Below are positions 41,595-52,213 of a stretch of 64,000 nucleotides of DNA, one piece after another (position 1 is the first letter of the stretch; each line of letters opens with the position of its first letter). Position numbers and translations under genes: made by a program. A model generated the notes under the pieces. That model had not been told where the DNA came from, searched no databases, and saw only the letters and a list, made by a program, of their open reading frames with translations. This DNA is from Beverwykella pulmonaria (taxonomy: Eukaryota; Ascomycota; Dothideomycetes; Pleosporales; Melanommataceae). The stretch covers positions 927,392-991,391 of the forward strand of contig BCHH01000010.1 in the NCBI GenBank assembly GCA_001599595.1. Reading direction: 5' to 3'.

Positions 41595-44052
41595 ATGTCT
41601 CCCGCACCGTCTCTGCTCGCGTGCTGCAAATTTTTACATTTGTTTCAAGGCTAACCCGTGGGATGTTTCGACAGATCAACGGATTGGCACCTTCCCAGTC
41701 CTTCCTCCACCCCAAAGTCCGTGACATTTCCGGACTCGACCTTTAGGACGCCCAGGACCGAGGTCGTCCAACACAACCACTTTCTCGACGCCTGGTCTAC
41801 ACCTCGACCTAATGGGCAACAGACCCCTGCCCAAACCCCGTCATTTACCATCTCGACACTCATCGAGCGGCCATCGAGTTCTTATAGCCAGAAGGTGCAT
41901 ACGCCTGAAGACCCCGAATTTCATGTCAACCACTTCATTCCGAACAACCTGCCCTTGCCTCCTGTCGAGCCTGCCCGAAGACTATCTTCCTCTCCAGGCC
42001 CTCTATCGGTAAGGCAGGCTGGGGTCACCTTGCGGCAGAATCCCTCATCTCGACCTCGCCCAGTCAGCATGGACACCGCACAGATGCAGACGCCGCCTCC
42101 GACAAGAGATGCCAATTCTCGAAGAGGCTTCCAGCAAAACATGGGAAATGACCTTTCTACACCGGCCACCGTAGTCTCAAGAACACCTGTTCAAGTGCCG
42201 ACATCTGAGGGACTCTTCGGCCAAACCCCATATGGTTTCCCGAGCCTACAGTTCTCACCAGACATGATTCAATTCCCCAGCACTGGCCCCATGTCAGCCC
42301 CCCCTCTGCCACACTCTCGTCTCTTTTGGGACCATCCTAATGATGGCACTCACATGGACGTGGACATGCCTATGGCATCGGATCCCTTTGGTCCCACGCC
42401 GCATAAGATTGAGACAAACGTAAACTGGCAGACATTCCACACGCCTGTTAACCACATGAATCTGCAACAAACGCATGCGCAAAACATGAATCCACAGCAG
42501 ATGAACCCGCAAGCGTTTCAGGCACTTCATGGCATGTCGTCACCGGGCCCGAGTGCGTCGTTCGCAATGAGCAACGCAGGTGATGGTCAGAACTCGAGGC
42601 CCAGTTCATTCATCTCAACATCAGGAGGGGTCGATCCTAGTATGCTCTTCAGCTTCTCTAGCCCCGGCCCCGTTCCCAATACGTTATTCAACAACCTAAT
42701 GCAACAGACCAACAACACGAACTATGAAGGTAGACTACCATATGAGACCCAAGCGCGAGACTCGCTTCGGGAAAGGGAGACGCTTCGAGAAAGAGAGACG
42801 CTTCGAGAAAAGGAGATGGCGAGAAAGGCAAAGAGCCAGCATTCTCGTACTAGCACAAGCTCTTCCACGGCTTCATCCGACAATCCTAGACCTGGTTTGC
42901 AACGAAGCAACACCGATAGTGGCTTCAGAAAGAATCGGCCATCGTCGTCGGACTCAAGGTCATCAGGCGCTGCTGCTGGATTTAGCATCCCTCGCCGCTC
43001 ATCACCCTTAAAGCGGGGGAGTGGTGGTTCGCTACTGTCTATCCCCGAAGTGCGAAGACCTAGAACTCGCCTTGTCATTGATGAGACTGGCCGAGCCCGA
43101 ACTGAGACTGTTCCTGCCGAGGATGAAGTGGAAGTGCGGAGGGAAGCTCGTGTAGATTCACAGAAGGACTTGCGACGACAATACCCTGGTCTATGGGCCG
43201 AAGATGACAGCGAATCCGAACCAGATGAGCCTGTAACACTTAGCCGCAACACCTCCTTCAACATCCCTCCACGTCGTCCTTCCAAGCATGCCCGAGCCGA
43301 CAGCGGTGAACTCAACAGAACAAATTCCTTCAAGATGCCCAGACCCACTTCCGGGATGTTTGATAAGTCGTCTTTTGAGACGATTCGCCCAGTCAAGAAG
43401 GCTGCGGATAATTCGTTCCGAAGATTCAGCATGATGGACTTTTCCACCTCTTTTAGTGCTACGAAGCCGAATGAGGATCAACATATGCCCGACTCGCCGG
43501 GAGATGCGGCCGGTGCTCTGAAGAAAATGTTCGAAGGTCGGCAGAAGCGGATAGGCATGATTCATGAATCGGGTATGATGACTGTCATCAAGTAGACTAA
43601 GCTTCGTGTGGCTAATAGTCCTAGAACGCTCCTCTCAGAATACTCTGAAAGCGCACAACCAGCGCTGGGCACAAGCTTCCGCCGACCTGGTCAACTCCAA
43701 CACCAGCCCTCAGGGTATATATGACCCGTTCACAAATTCCTTGAACGGAAGTCCTGTCACAGACACCAGTCTCACTACACCGTCTACCGATCGAAGTAGT
43801 GTTTCTGGCGAAAGCACTCGCTGTGTATGCAACTCTGCGGATGACGGCCGACCCATGATACAATGCGAATCATGCACCAAATGGCTCCACATGGCTTGCG
43901 TTGGTATGAACCCGCAGAACCTCCCGCCGGTCTATGTTTGCATATTCTGTACCGGCAACACGCCCGTTGCAAGGGGTGGCAGAGTAAGGGGACCTATCCC
44001 GGCGCCCTTCGACTCGCCGCTCACCCACAAGTCGGTATTCCGGCGACAATAA
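41595..44052 (+). CDS. PHD-finger protein with long disordered N-terminal region, 785 aa
   Basis: Three exons: 41595-41620, 41675-43572, 43619-44052. The 26-nt first exon (MSPAPSLLA) is inferred because the big frame has no early ATG; its intron has a CTAACCC branch site and GACAG acceptor. Intron 2 (46 nt, GTATGA to AATAG) removes a stop. A C4HC3 PHD zinc finger sits at the C terminus: C710, C712, C724, C727, H732, C735, C749, C752 (CVCNSADDGRPMIQCESC then WLHMACVGMN). It would bind histone H3 tails in the nucleus. The first 640 residues are Ser/Pro/Gln/Asn-rich with Met-Asn-Gln runs, a short RERETL repeat and RRPS-type basic-Ser sites. A large chromatin-complex subunit of the Cti6/PHD type is likely; the exact complex is unknown. 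Confidence 0.85.
42763..42822 (+). repeat. 18-bp tandem repeat inside the PHD gene (RERETL units)
   Basis: About three imperfect copies of an 18-nt unit encode SLRERETLRERETLREKEM, a highly charged helical stretch. The unit length is a multiple of three, so copy-number change would keep the frame. Confidence 0.75.
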
Positions 44053-44956
44053 ACTCAACACACTACAACCAATTACTCGCGCTTTGTCCCAAACTATTTG
44101 CCCATCGAAATCGATCCAGCTTCTCGCGATACCAGGATACCCGAGGTCGATTGATTCTACCTCTTCCAGCATATCCACCCTTTTTCCAGGATCAGCATGT
44201 GTCATTGAATCTCCGGCGTTTTCTCTTTTGTCATAGTCCAGCGTTGATTGAGCAGCAAGCAAGCATTCTATACATCTTTGCATACACCCTCACCGGTTTT
44301 TCCTTTGGTTGTACTCTTCGCGACGGTCTTTACCTGTGACGAGACGGGCTCGAGCACGTTAATCAGCCTAATGGATCCTCCAACACTTCCTCTCGCGTTA
44401 TGACCACTCCTTCCCGACATCAACACGTAATCAAAACCACTGCCCCATCTGGAATTCCCGCTGGACCAGGATTTTTTGGTGGGCCCCTCGGTAATGTCTT
44501 GTCGCTTCTTTTTTTTGTTTAATGCCGAGTCGAAGAGACAATGTTGGAAGTAATACCGCCGAGCTCACGTCTTGTCCGGTTGTGTTTTTTTGGTTTCTTG
44601 ACACTCTTTCATACCAGTTTACGAGTTGGTTATGCATGTTTGGATACATTAATGAGTAGTGGGAGAAAACCGGGTTTGAGGGAGGAAATTGTACTATTGG
44701 TGATGCCGCCGCAGTCGCGGAGAAGGCGTGCAGATATCTAACTATTTGCTGCCTAAGCTTTAGGAAGAAACAGATTAAAGCTTACACTTTCTTATTGTGC
44801 ATGCTATGACTTTTGGATCCTAGGATATGTGATTCACCTCTCGCTAAAGTTTCCACATCACACCAGCAAAAATTCACACCTCTAACCATCCCTCTCTTTG
44901 CTTTTACATAAACCAATAATAAAAGGATAAGAAATTGCAAAAAGAAGGAGGACAAC
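44053..44956. other. 3' region of the PHD gene up to the tRNA
   Basis: Likely 3' UTR in the first part. Open frames here have no protein character. Nothing else is supported. Confidence 0.5.
44939..44943 (-). terminator. RNA polymerase III terminator (T5)
   Basis: Five T residues on the minus strand, about 14 nt after the tRNA 3' end, the normal pol III stop signal. Confidence 0.75.
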
Positions 44957-45043
44957 GAAGCCCATGGGGCTCGAACCCACAACCTTTGGTGACGTTTCGA
45001 GGATTAACCGAAAACCAACGCGCTACCATTGCGCCAAGGCTCC
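44957..45043 (-). tRNA. tRNA-Arg(TCG) with a 16-nt intron
   Basis: Full cloverleaf on the minus strand. The acceptor stem is GGAGCCT with GGGCTTC (two G-T pairs). The D arm is GCGC/GCGC, the anticodon stem TTGGT/ACCAA and the T arm GTGGG/CCCAT around TTCGAGC. Boxes A (TGGCGCAATGG) and B (GGTTCGAGCC) are present. The anticodon loop is 23 nt long, so 16 nt (44992-45007, TTAATCCTCGAAACGT) form an intron after position 37. The intron contains CGAAA, complementary to TTTCG around the anticodon, which is the expected anticodon-intron pairing in eukaryotic pre-tRNAs. Anticodon TCG reads CGA (and CGG by wobble). A T5 terminator follows. Confidence 0.93.
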
Positions 45044-46617
45044 TATTTCAAGTGGAATATGGATTTTCCTGTGGAGTAAATAGCTTATATCTTACAAAAC
45101 TTATAACAGTAAAAAGAGGGACAACGCTGAGGAGACGTACAGTCTGTATGGGAAGGTGGGGCAGAGGGGCGGCGAGCTGGGAATGTAAAGGCGGGGCGGT
45201 GAGAGAGGGCGGTGGGGAAGGTTTGTGCATAGTGGAGCAGAAGTGCAGAGAAACTTGAGCTCGACATGTTCTACGACAAAAATGTAAACCAAGTATTGCA
45301 AGATTAGCGATATAGTGTAATCCCTCCTGTCATAACGAGGGCTAGAAAATTCGTACTCTTTCTTTAAAAGTTGTATTATGTCATTCAGTTAGATTTGAAA
45401 GTACTACCCGATTTAATGCTTGGATTCCTTCTCAAATAGAGTAGCAGATGGATCATATGTATCTGCAAGATTATAGGAATTATACCGTTTGAAGAAGAGA
45501 TGGAAGAGAAAGTAACATCGACGTTCACCCGCTCCTCCAACCTTGATCGCTGGGTATTCGGGCCAAGCCATGCCACCAGCTACTACCAGCACCTCTTACG
45601 TCCGCCCCATTCCAACCTCCTATCTCAAACATCACATCCCCATCTCGGAATGCATAACTCCCGCCGTATTAGCCCAGCCCAGCACTCGCGGGCGAAGAAA
45701 CGCGCGATCTCGATGTGCGAAACGCAGTTTGTTGCAAAACAGCCCAACCGGCCCTGCTGATAGGCCACGATCCTTTCTTTTTCAAAAACGAGGACAGATG
45801 TTTGTTATTTCGGGATCTGGAAAGTTGGATGATGCATGCAAACCGAGGTGTGAAGTGCTGGTCGAAGCGGGAATCGTGTCACGGAAACGGATAGTGTGGA
45901 GCCGGAAGGGGAGGGGGGAGAGTACAAAGCTTGGATGTCTCCCACGGACTGAAATGATTCTAAGGCTGGGCGATTTACAATTTCGTCAGTTGTTCTCTTT
46001 GCGTCGGAAGTCATGGTGAGAAAATGTCAACTATTGAGGTAAGACTAGATGCACCTTATGTCTTGCTAACCGTTGATCTTTACTAGCCACCGAGAACATG
46101 TTTGTATTTTGTCTAACGTTATGGTATTTTTTTATCAAGAATCCTTCCGTCTTTCCGTCTTTCTTATTGGTCCTTCACAACAGGATCGCCATCAGTCCCA
46201 AGGGACTCTTCAAGAATAGACGTTATCAATATGTTTTTATATTTGTATTTTACCATATCTCTCTTCTCTCCTTTTCCATCTCCGATCCATCTCTCTTCAT
46301 ATCAAGCATCCGAACCAGTCAGGAGCCTCCGTCACCACGTCGACCCAACCATGCAAGAAACAAGAAGCCACCCCTAAATACGAACCAAACCCAAACACCA
46401 AAGACGTGAGCGTCATGGAAGAAAAAGAAGGGATAAGACAAGATGACATAAGATACTATGGGAACCTGAATCTAAAACTTCCGTGCGAAGGGTATATCAT
46501 ACTACATATCGATGACTCTTCTACCGACTAACCAACTAACTACCTGCGACAGCCAGTCGACAATGCTGAAGGGGAACCGGCATCCAGAACATCATTCCAC
46601 CTGCAGGGAATAATCGT
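45044..46617. other. Intergenic region downstream of the Asn-rich gene
   Basis: A plus-strand frame with an ATG at 45570 (MPPATTSTSYVRPIPTSYLK, 150 codons to 46019) is the only candidate gene; it has no recognisable domain and I do not call it. The rest is A/T-rich and holds the 3' UTR of the gene at 46618. Confidence 0.4.
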
Positions 46618-47693
46618 CTAAGACCGTGCAGCAGGTGCAGCGCTCGTCTCAGCAGGAGCAGCGTCAGCAGTAGCGCTAGTAGCTTCGACTGCAGCAGAGG
46701 TAGCCTCGGCAACAGCAGCGGAGCTGGTAGAAGCAGCGGCGGCGGCCTCGAGGGCAGCCTTCTGCGCCTGAGCGGCAGCCTGGTTCTGCTGGTTGTCTGC
46801 AGCGTTGTTGTTTGCGTCCTGAGCGTCCTTGAGCTCGGCCTCCCAAATGGCACCGAGAGTGGCGGCTGGGTCCGCGGCGACCGAGCTCCAGGTTGGCTTT
46901 TCATCGAAGAGTTGGACTTGCGCGGTTTGCTGGACGCGCGCGGCACCGGTTGCAGTGGGGAAGCCTTGGATAATGCCGTTGTTGCCGTTGTTGCCGTTGC
47001 GGTTGTTGTTGTTGTTGTTATTGTTGTTGCCGAGGATGTCTTGCTGGATGAGAGTGCGAGACTCGAAGACTATATAGCGTTAGAAAGGTAAGAGGTAGAG
47101 AGAGTATTACAAAACTTACGCATCACAGTGTCGGTCTGCCTCTGGCCACGGTTCGCAACGACGGCGGACTGGGCAAAGATCTGCTGCTGGAGCTGGTTGC
47201 CACGGCCATCATCGACGAGGATCTGGACCTGTGTGACGACAAGGAGCACGGTCGACCTGTCACGGTTGTTGTTGCGGAAGTGAGACTTGCGGAACAGGTT
47301 GTTCATGTCCCTCCTGCGGCCGTTGTTCTGTTGGTCGACGACGAGGACCTGGTTGACCTGCTCCTGAATGATGCGGGCGTTGTTGCCGTTTTGTTGCACA
47401 ACGAGGTTCTCTTGCTGGACTTGGATCACAGTGTCCTGGTTGTTATAGTTCTGGAAGCCGTCGATCAAGTTGAAGCCGTTGTTGTTGTTGTTGCTGTTTC
47501 CATTTCCTCCGAAGATATCCCTCTCGATGAGCGCAGTACCCCTTCGGGCGTACGCAGGGAGTTCCTCGACGCGGGGAGCAATGATAGGCTTAGCAGCTAA
47601 TCAGGTTGGTCAGTGTTTTATCTTACATCTGATAAGAAGAACTCACCAGCAGCGGTGGCAAGAGCCAGAGTGGCACAGGTCTTGAAGAACATC
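46618..47693 (-). CDS. Secreted Asn/Gln-rich protein with Ala-rich C terminus, 324 aa
   Basis: Three exons: 47693-47648, 47596-47120, 47069-46618; introns 51 and 50 nt with GTGAGT and GTAAGT donors. A short signal peptide (MFFKTCATLALATAAAAKP) leads to export. The mature part alternates hydrophobic strands with Gln/Asn stretches (DTVIQVQQENLVVQQNGNN, IIQEQVNQVLVVDQQNNG, STVLLVVTQVQILVDD), looking like repeated beta-strands around a NNNN linker. An Asn/Gly-rich linker (about 185-200) and a helix-like Ala/Ser/Thr-rich tail end in AAPAARS. A dibasic RRGTALIERD may be a processing site. I know no function; a cell-wall or matrix component is the natural guess. No GPI signal is seen. Codons for Asn are nearly all AAC, giving CAA-type runs that are not simple repeats of transposon origin. 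Confidence 0.82.
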
Positions 47694-48895
47694 TTGAATG
47701 TGGAGAGGTAGAAACCCAGTTAATACAAGTGAGGGATTAGAAAGGTAAGAAATTATCTAGACGTCGCAGACGTGTAATGAATGGTGTAAGTTGCTGAAGG
47801 ACGAAGTAATAAAGAGTGGCTGTCAAAGCGATGCAGACTATCAAAGTCGCTAAGAAATGAAGTATTAACTGGGTTTAAAGGGAGGAGAAGAGAAGGAGAG
47901 TAGGGTAAGCTAAAGGACAGTGGTAGTGAGTGATGAGAAACAAAATAGAGGGCCACACACCATCAGCTTATATTCAAATCCCCGACTCTGCAAGCTGCCG
48001 GCAGAGCAGCCATGTCCCGCTGCAGTGTGGTCACGCAGTTCATCGTGTCACCCGGCCACTCGAATACCCGTCCAGCCAAGCATTTTGAGCGACAGCCAAA
48101 ACGCCTGCCAAGAATGCTTGAATATCCAGGCCGCATGCCCTGAGGCTCCTCAATTGGCCTGAGGATGCGGCTTGAGGTCTTCCGAATGTATGCCCAGGCA
48201 AAAGATCTGAAAGCGTGCGCGGATCACCAGCTCGCCACACCCCTCGCAACCTCAACGGGAAACGCGGAGGCATTCACAGGGGCATATTTGTCACTTCGAG
48301 ACCATCTTAATCAGATGTGAGACGTGCGTACTGAGAGGCTGGTGAGGCGGAGGGATCTTGAACGTGGTGTTGAGGGGAAGCGAGACGTGGATGAAACCCC
48401 TGCTGTGTGGTCTCCTCAGATCTGTGACCCACAACGCTACCACGCTCTCGAGAACGTCAAAAAAGCTTATAATTCTATGCCTTAAGTCCAAGCGCGAGGA
48501 TTCGGAGAGTTGATTTCTGCTCCTTTGCAATCTCCACGTCGAAGGTTTTCGGAAACAGCCGGTCACATCACGGCACGCCAAAGATGGGCACTCTGTTCTA
48601 GCCTCACAAAGGTTTTAGAACAACCTCTTCTGCCTGATGGACTGCATCCTAAATCGCTTCTGGAACACAAGCCTGCTGAGGAACTCAAAGAACTGACATA
48701 TGATTCATGTACACGTACTCCTGTCACCTATCCAGCGGTAGCCGAATTTCGGCCTAATTGCTCAGAACGCCTACAAATGCCATCACCAGCAAGACTGACA
48801 TCCGCTGTCAATCTGTCACTCGCTGACCCTGGAATACTCCTAACCGCCACTCCCCGGCTGCTCGTTGAATGAATATAACCTAAATGAGGACGATT
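47694..48895. other. Intergenic region between the Asn-rich gene and SEC63
   Basis: Contains the Asn-rich gene promoter (with a CT-rich stretch on the minus strand, 47770-47960) and the SEC63 3' UTR. Open frames at 48291-48872 show no family features. Confidence 0.5.
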
Positions 48896-51254
48896 CTACT
48901 CGTCATCTGTGTCAGTGTCTGTATCAGTCTCGCTCTCCGAATCCACGTCTCCATCTGTGTCGCTTCCATCGCTTGAGTCGTCCTGGGGTCTCCGTTTCTT
49001 CGTCGTAGTAGACGAAGGTATACCGCCTGACTTCAGCGTGCGCATTTGCCCGGCAATTGTATCTGTAAACATAGTCAGTTATGCCGTCCCGATCAATCTA
49101 ATACTTCAAGAATGGTGCAAACTTGCCTTCATCTGGTTCACTGATCTCATCCTCCTCCTCCACCTCTTCCGCCTTGCTCGCGTCTTCGACGTTGAGTGTA
49201 ACCTCCATCTTGGTATCCATGCCAATGTAGCTATCACATACCATGTGCATAACAAAAGTGTAGCTGCCGGCTTGAGGTGGGGCACCAAATTGCATTTTCA
49301 ATGTTTGCACATTATAGGTGTGGTTGCCGCTCTCATCGAGGATTGGTTTGTCGAAGGTCGAGAACGAAAAAGGCGGGACGGCGATCTTGCCTTGCTTGCT
49401 GTCTGCTAAAAACACGTGCCATTTCGGAGCATGGTCGCGAGCGTAGTATGGGGCATAAGCGAGAGGAGGTTGGATAGGCTTCTGGCCTGATCGGTCATCT
49501 TTGCGTCCAGTAATAGCAGCTAGGTCTCCTTCCTCAGGATCGACATCCTCCAAATCAGACGGGTTGGCGGCAGGAACATTCCTAGATCCGGGAGGGATGA
49601 ATCGACACTTGAGAACGAACTGCACCAAGCTACTCGGTGTGATATAGCGCTCTCCAACGACCTTGAAGAAGGCTTTCTCAACATGCAGGACTGGTAACTG
49701 GGAAGCTACTGTAATCGCCTTCATGTACTGTTCTTCGCTGAGAAGACCAGGCGCTACTACGCGAGACTTTCTCTGATCGGCAGGGATGCGCATGAAATCT
49801 TGAATTGATAAATGGGTCCTTGATCTTTCTGCTTCGGCACAGTTGGCAATGGCAGGAGTGAAATATGGCAGTTGTTCAAGAGGAGAAGCACCCGGTCGCA
49901 ATGCTTGGATTAGATTCTGCGAGGTGTGGTATGCCGAGAGGACAGCTTGTGTGTTGCCATAGGCCAGAGCGATCGAAGTATAGGCTTCATTGAGTCTGAG
50001 GGCTACAGGTGCGACCTCGAACTTTTCTGTATTATGTTAGATTGAGGAATCTGGCTGACCAAGGCTTGTTACTTACCGTCGTTGAGAGTTTCATCATCGA
50101 GCTCGATGCGGCCCAGGTAAGCCCATAACAGTGTCAAAACCTTCCTCCTGCGGCTGTCCTCCAGATCGTCGAGCTTCTCGCGGTCCTTTTTGGTCAGTGC
50201 TCCAGAGATAGCTATTTCCGCGCCATCCGCCAACACCTTTTGTTCCAATTTCGAGAGACCATCCTCTGCCTTGTGTCCTGCAAGAATTTCGGTGAACTCT
50301 TCTCCACTGCTCAGAACCCCAACCACTCCGCTATCGCCTTGGTCATTATCGTATTCGCGGAAAAGCTTTCCAGCACTGGCGACCAGAACCTTCTCTTTTG
50401 TCATCCGTTGCGTTCCGTACCACCATTTGCCAACAGTATAAGGTAGAATGACGCCTAGCGCGATGGCATACATGAGCAGAACGTATTTGCCGTGACCATC
50501 GGTAACTATCCATTTAGGTAACGCTATTCCGATGCTATAGCTCTGCTTTCCATCCGGGTGGCCGTATAGCAAGAAGTTGTTGCGGATTTCTTCATCCGTG
50601 AGCGCCTTGTGGGCTTTCACAATGTCCACCCAGCGGTCGTTAATGAAATCCTTCGTAATATTTAACGCCAGGTCTTCACGGGCTTTGTCCGGATGGTGAG
50701 TTTTTGATAGCTTTCGGTAGTGGGACGTAATTTGCTTTTCTGTAGCAGACTGTTTCCCAGTTAGCGATTGTTTCTATTGCCAAGCAGTGAAGGGGAGAGC
50801 ATGCCCTTGAGACGCCCAAGACAGCATATGGATCCCAGATTTTAGGTATCGTTCGTGCTGTGACGATGATGAGGTATATCATCAGGGCGATTACGACCCA
50901 TCCTGCGAGAGAGACAATAAATCGCTTCAGCCTCCGCTCCCGCCGTTTCTGCTTCTTGCGCTGTCCGTCGATGAGGTCGGCATGCTCAGGCTTGAAGTCG
51001 GAGGTTATCCGGGTCGCCGTGTTCTCGAGCTCTATGCAAATGTTAAAAATAAGAGTATTGAAATTTGGCTCGGCCAAGCGCGCGCACCTTTGCTTGGCTT
51101 GAGAAGAGAGTATGTGACGGGAATGGTGACTAGACTCGTGATGGTAAGGATGAAGAAAGGGAAAAAGTCGCCCTATGCGCTGTTAGAATACACAAAAGAT
51201 GTGCTGGGATAGTACACGTACCTGCTCATCGTAGTTGTAGTCCGTTCCCGACAT
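48896..51254 (-). CDS. SEC63: ER protein-translocation subunit Sec63
   Basis: Six exons: 51254-51222, 51172-51088, 51031-50805, 50749-50077, 50026-49127, 49062-48896; 694 residues (yeast 663). Sec63 is the ER-membrane J-protein that recruits BiP/Kar2 to the Sec61 channel. It starts MSGTDYNYDEQ; TM segments lie at about 13-32, 70-95 and 192-212. The lumenal J domain (DPYAVLGVSRSATEKQITSHYRKLSKTHHPDKA in two exons) has HPD at 134-136. Sec63/Brl repeats follow, with WKWF-like PKWHVFLAD and a final acidic Asp/Ser/Thr/Glu tail, the CK2-type end that binds Sec62. Introns 3 (50804-50750, AGG|GCATGC) and 5 (49126-49063, AAG|GCAAGT) use GC donors; without them the frame ends early. Intron 5 joins EPDE to DTIAGQM. 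Confidence 0.95.
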
Positions 51255-52213
51255 CTTGAATATGGGTTTTCAGGAATGAAGTCGACAGAGGACAGGTGGT
51301 GAAAAGGAATGCGGGTCCTAGTTGTAGTGGCGGCGCATAGATCGGGGAAAGTGCGCAGACTTATATTTGTGGCATAGTGGGTGGAATGAGAGAGCGCGCG
51401 TTGGGCTTAAAGAAAAGCGTGTCCATAAGTCTAAAAATCGAGGACACATTGCGTAGACCGGACATAGAAGCTTGGCAGGCACGCTAGTAGCCACGTGACC
51501 GCGCGCCTTTCCTTATCACAATCACACCAGGTAAGAAGCCAGAGATGGCGCATGATTTTCTAGCACCAGGGTAGAATGATCAAGTTGTGTCTGTAATTTC
51601 TTACCGTATCTTCTAAAGGTGGTTTTCCATGCTAGTAACAATAAGAAGGATAATTCTCATCCATTCTCAGCCTCTTTCAGGGTTCATACATGTCACAACT
51701 ACACGAGACACTGCTTTCACCAGGTAGGTTATATATTTCTTTCTTTCACCTATGTAAATCCTTGCTTCTAACACGTTCAATACTTCATGATTCTACGCCC
51801 GGTACCACAATTAAATGCAAGGTCTCGATTTGTTACAGGCGACCCTTTTCACAGCGTCTTTACATCATGGGGCACCCCTAATGCGTCTTGCAACTTCTCC
51901 AAAATCCGTTCCAAACTCTCCCTGTTCCCCAAGGCATTTTGTTTCTATCTGGAGAGCAGGTCCGACGGCTGACCCGACATCAGCCCGTGGACGAAATGCC
52001 AGGTAAGAAAGGGACCTAAATCATGTGCAGATATAGCAAGGAGGCCTTTCACCAGGGAGAAGGAACCTTGGAAGAGATTGGAAGTGTCATTTGGGGCAGA
52101 TCCTTGCGATGAAGGAGGAGGCAGCGTAAAGTGTGGTTGCTGCTATTTGCTGAGACTGGCGATGAAAACAGCCCACAATAACCAGTAAAGATCGCCAAAC
52201 AAGACTGCCATTC
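51255..52213. other. Intergenic region between SEC63 and PBS2
   Basis: SEC63 promoter on the right of its ATG and PBS2 3' UTR. Open frames near 51690-52006 have no protein character. Confidence 0.55.

Noticed and set aside
45570..46019. 150-codon plus-strand frame
   Set aside because: Starts with ATG but shows no domain, no homology I can recall, and runs through A/T-rich intergenic DNA; kept as a note only.
46980..47030. GTT/AAC trinucleotide run taken as a microsatellite
   Set aside because: It is the coding Asn run of the secreted protein and is interrupted by other codons, so it is better described within the gene.
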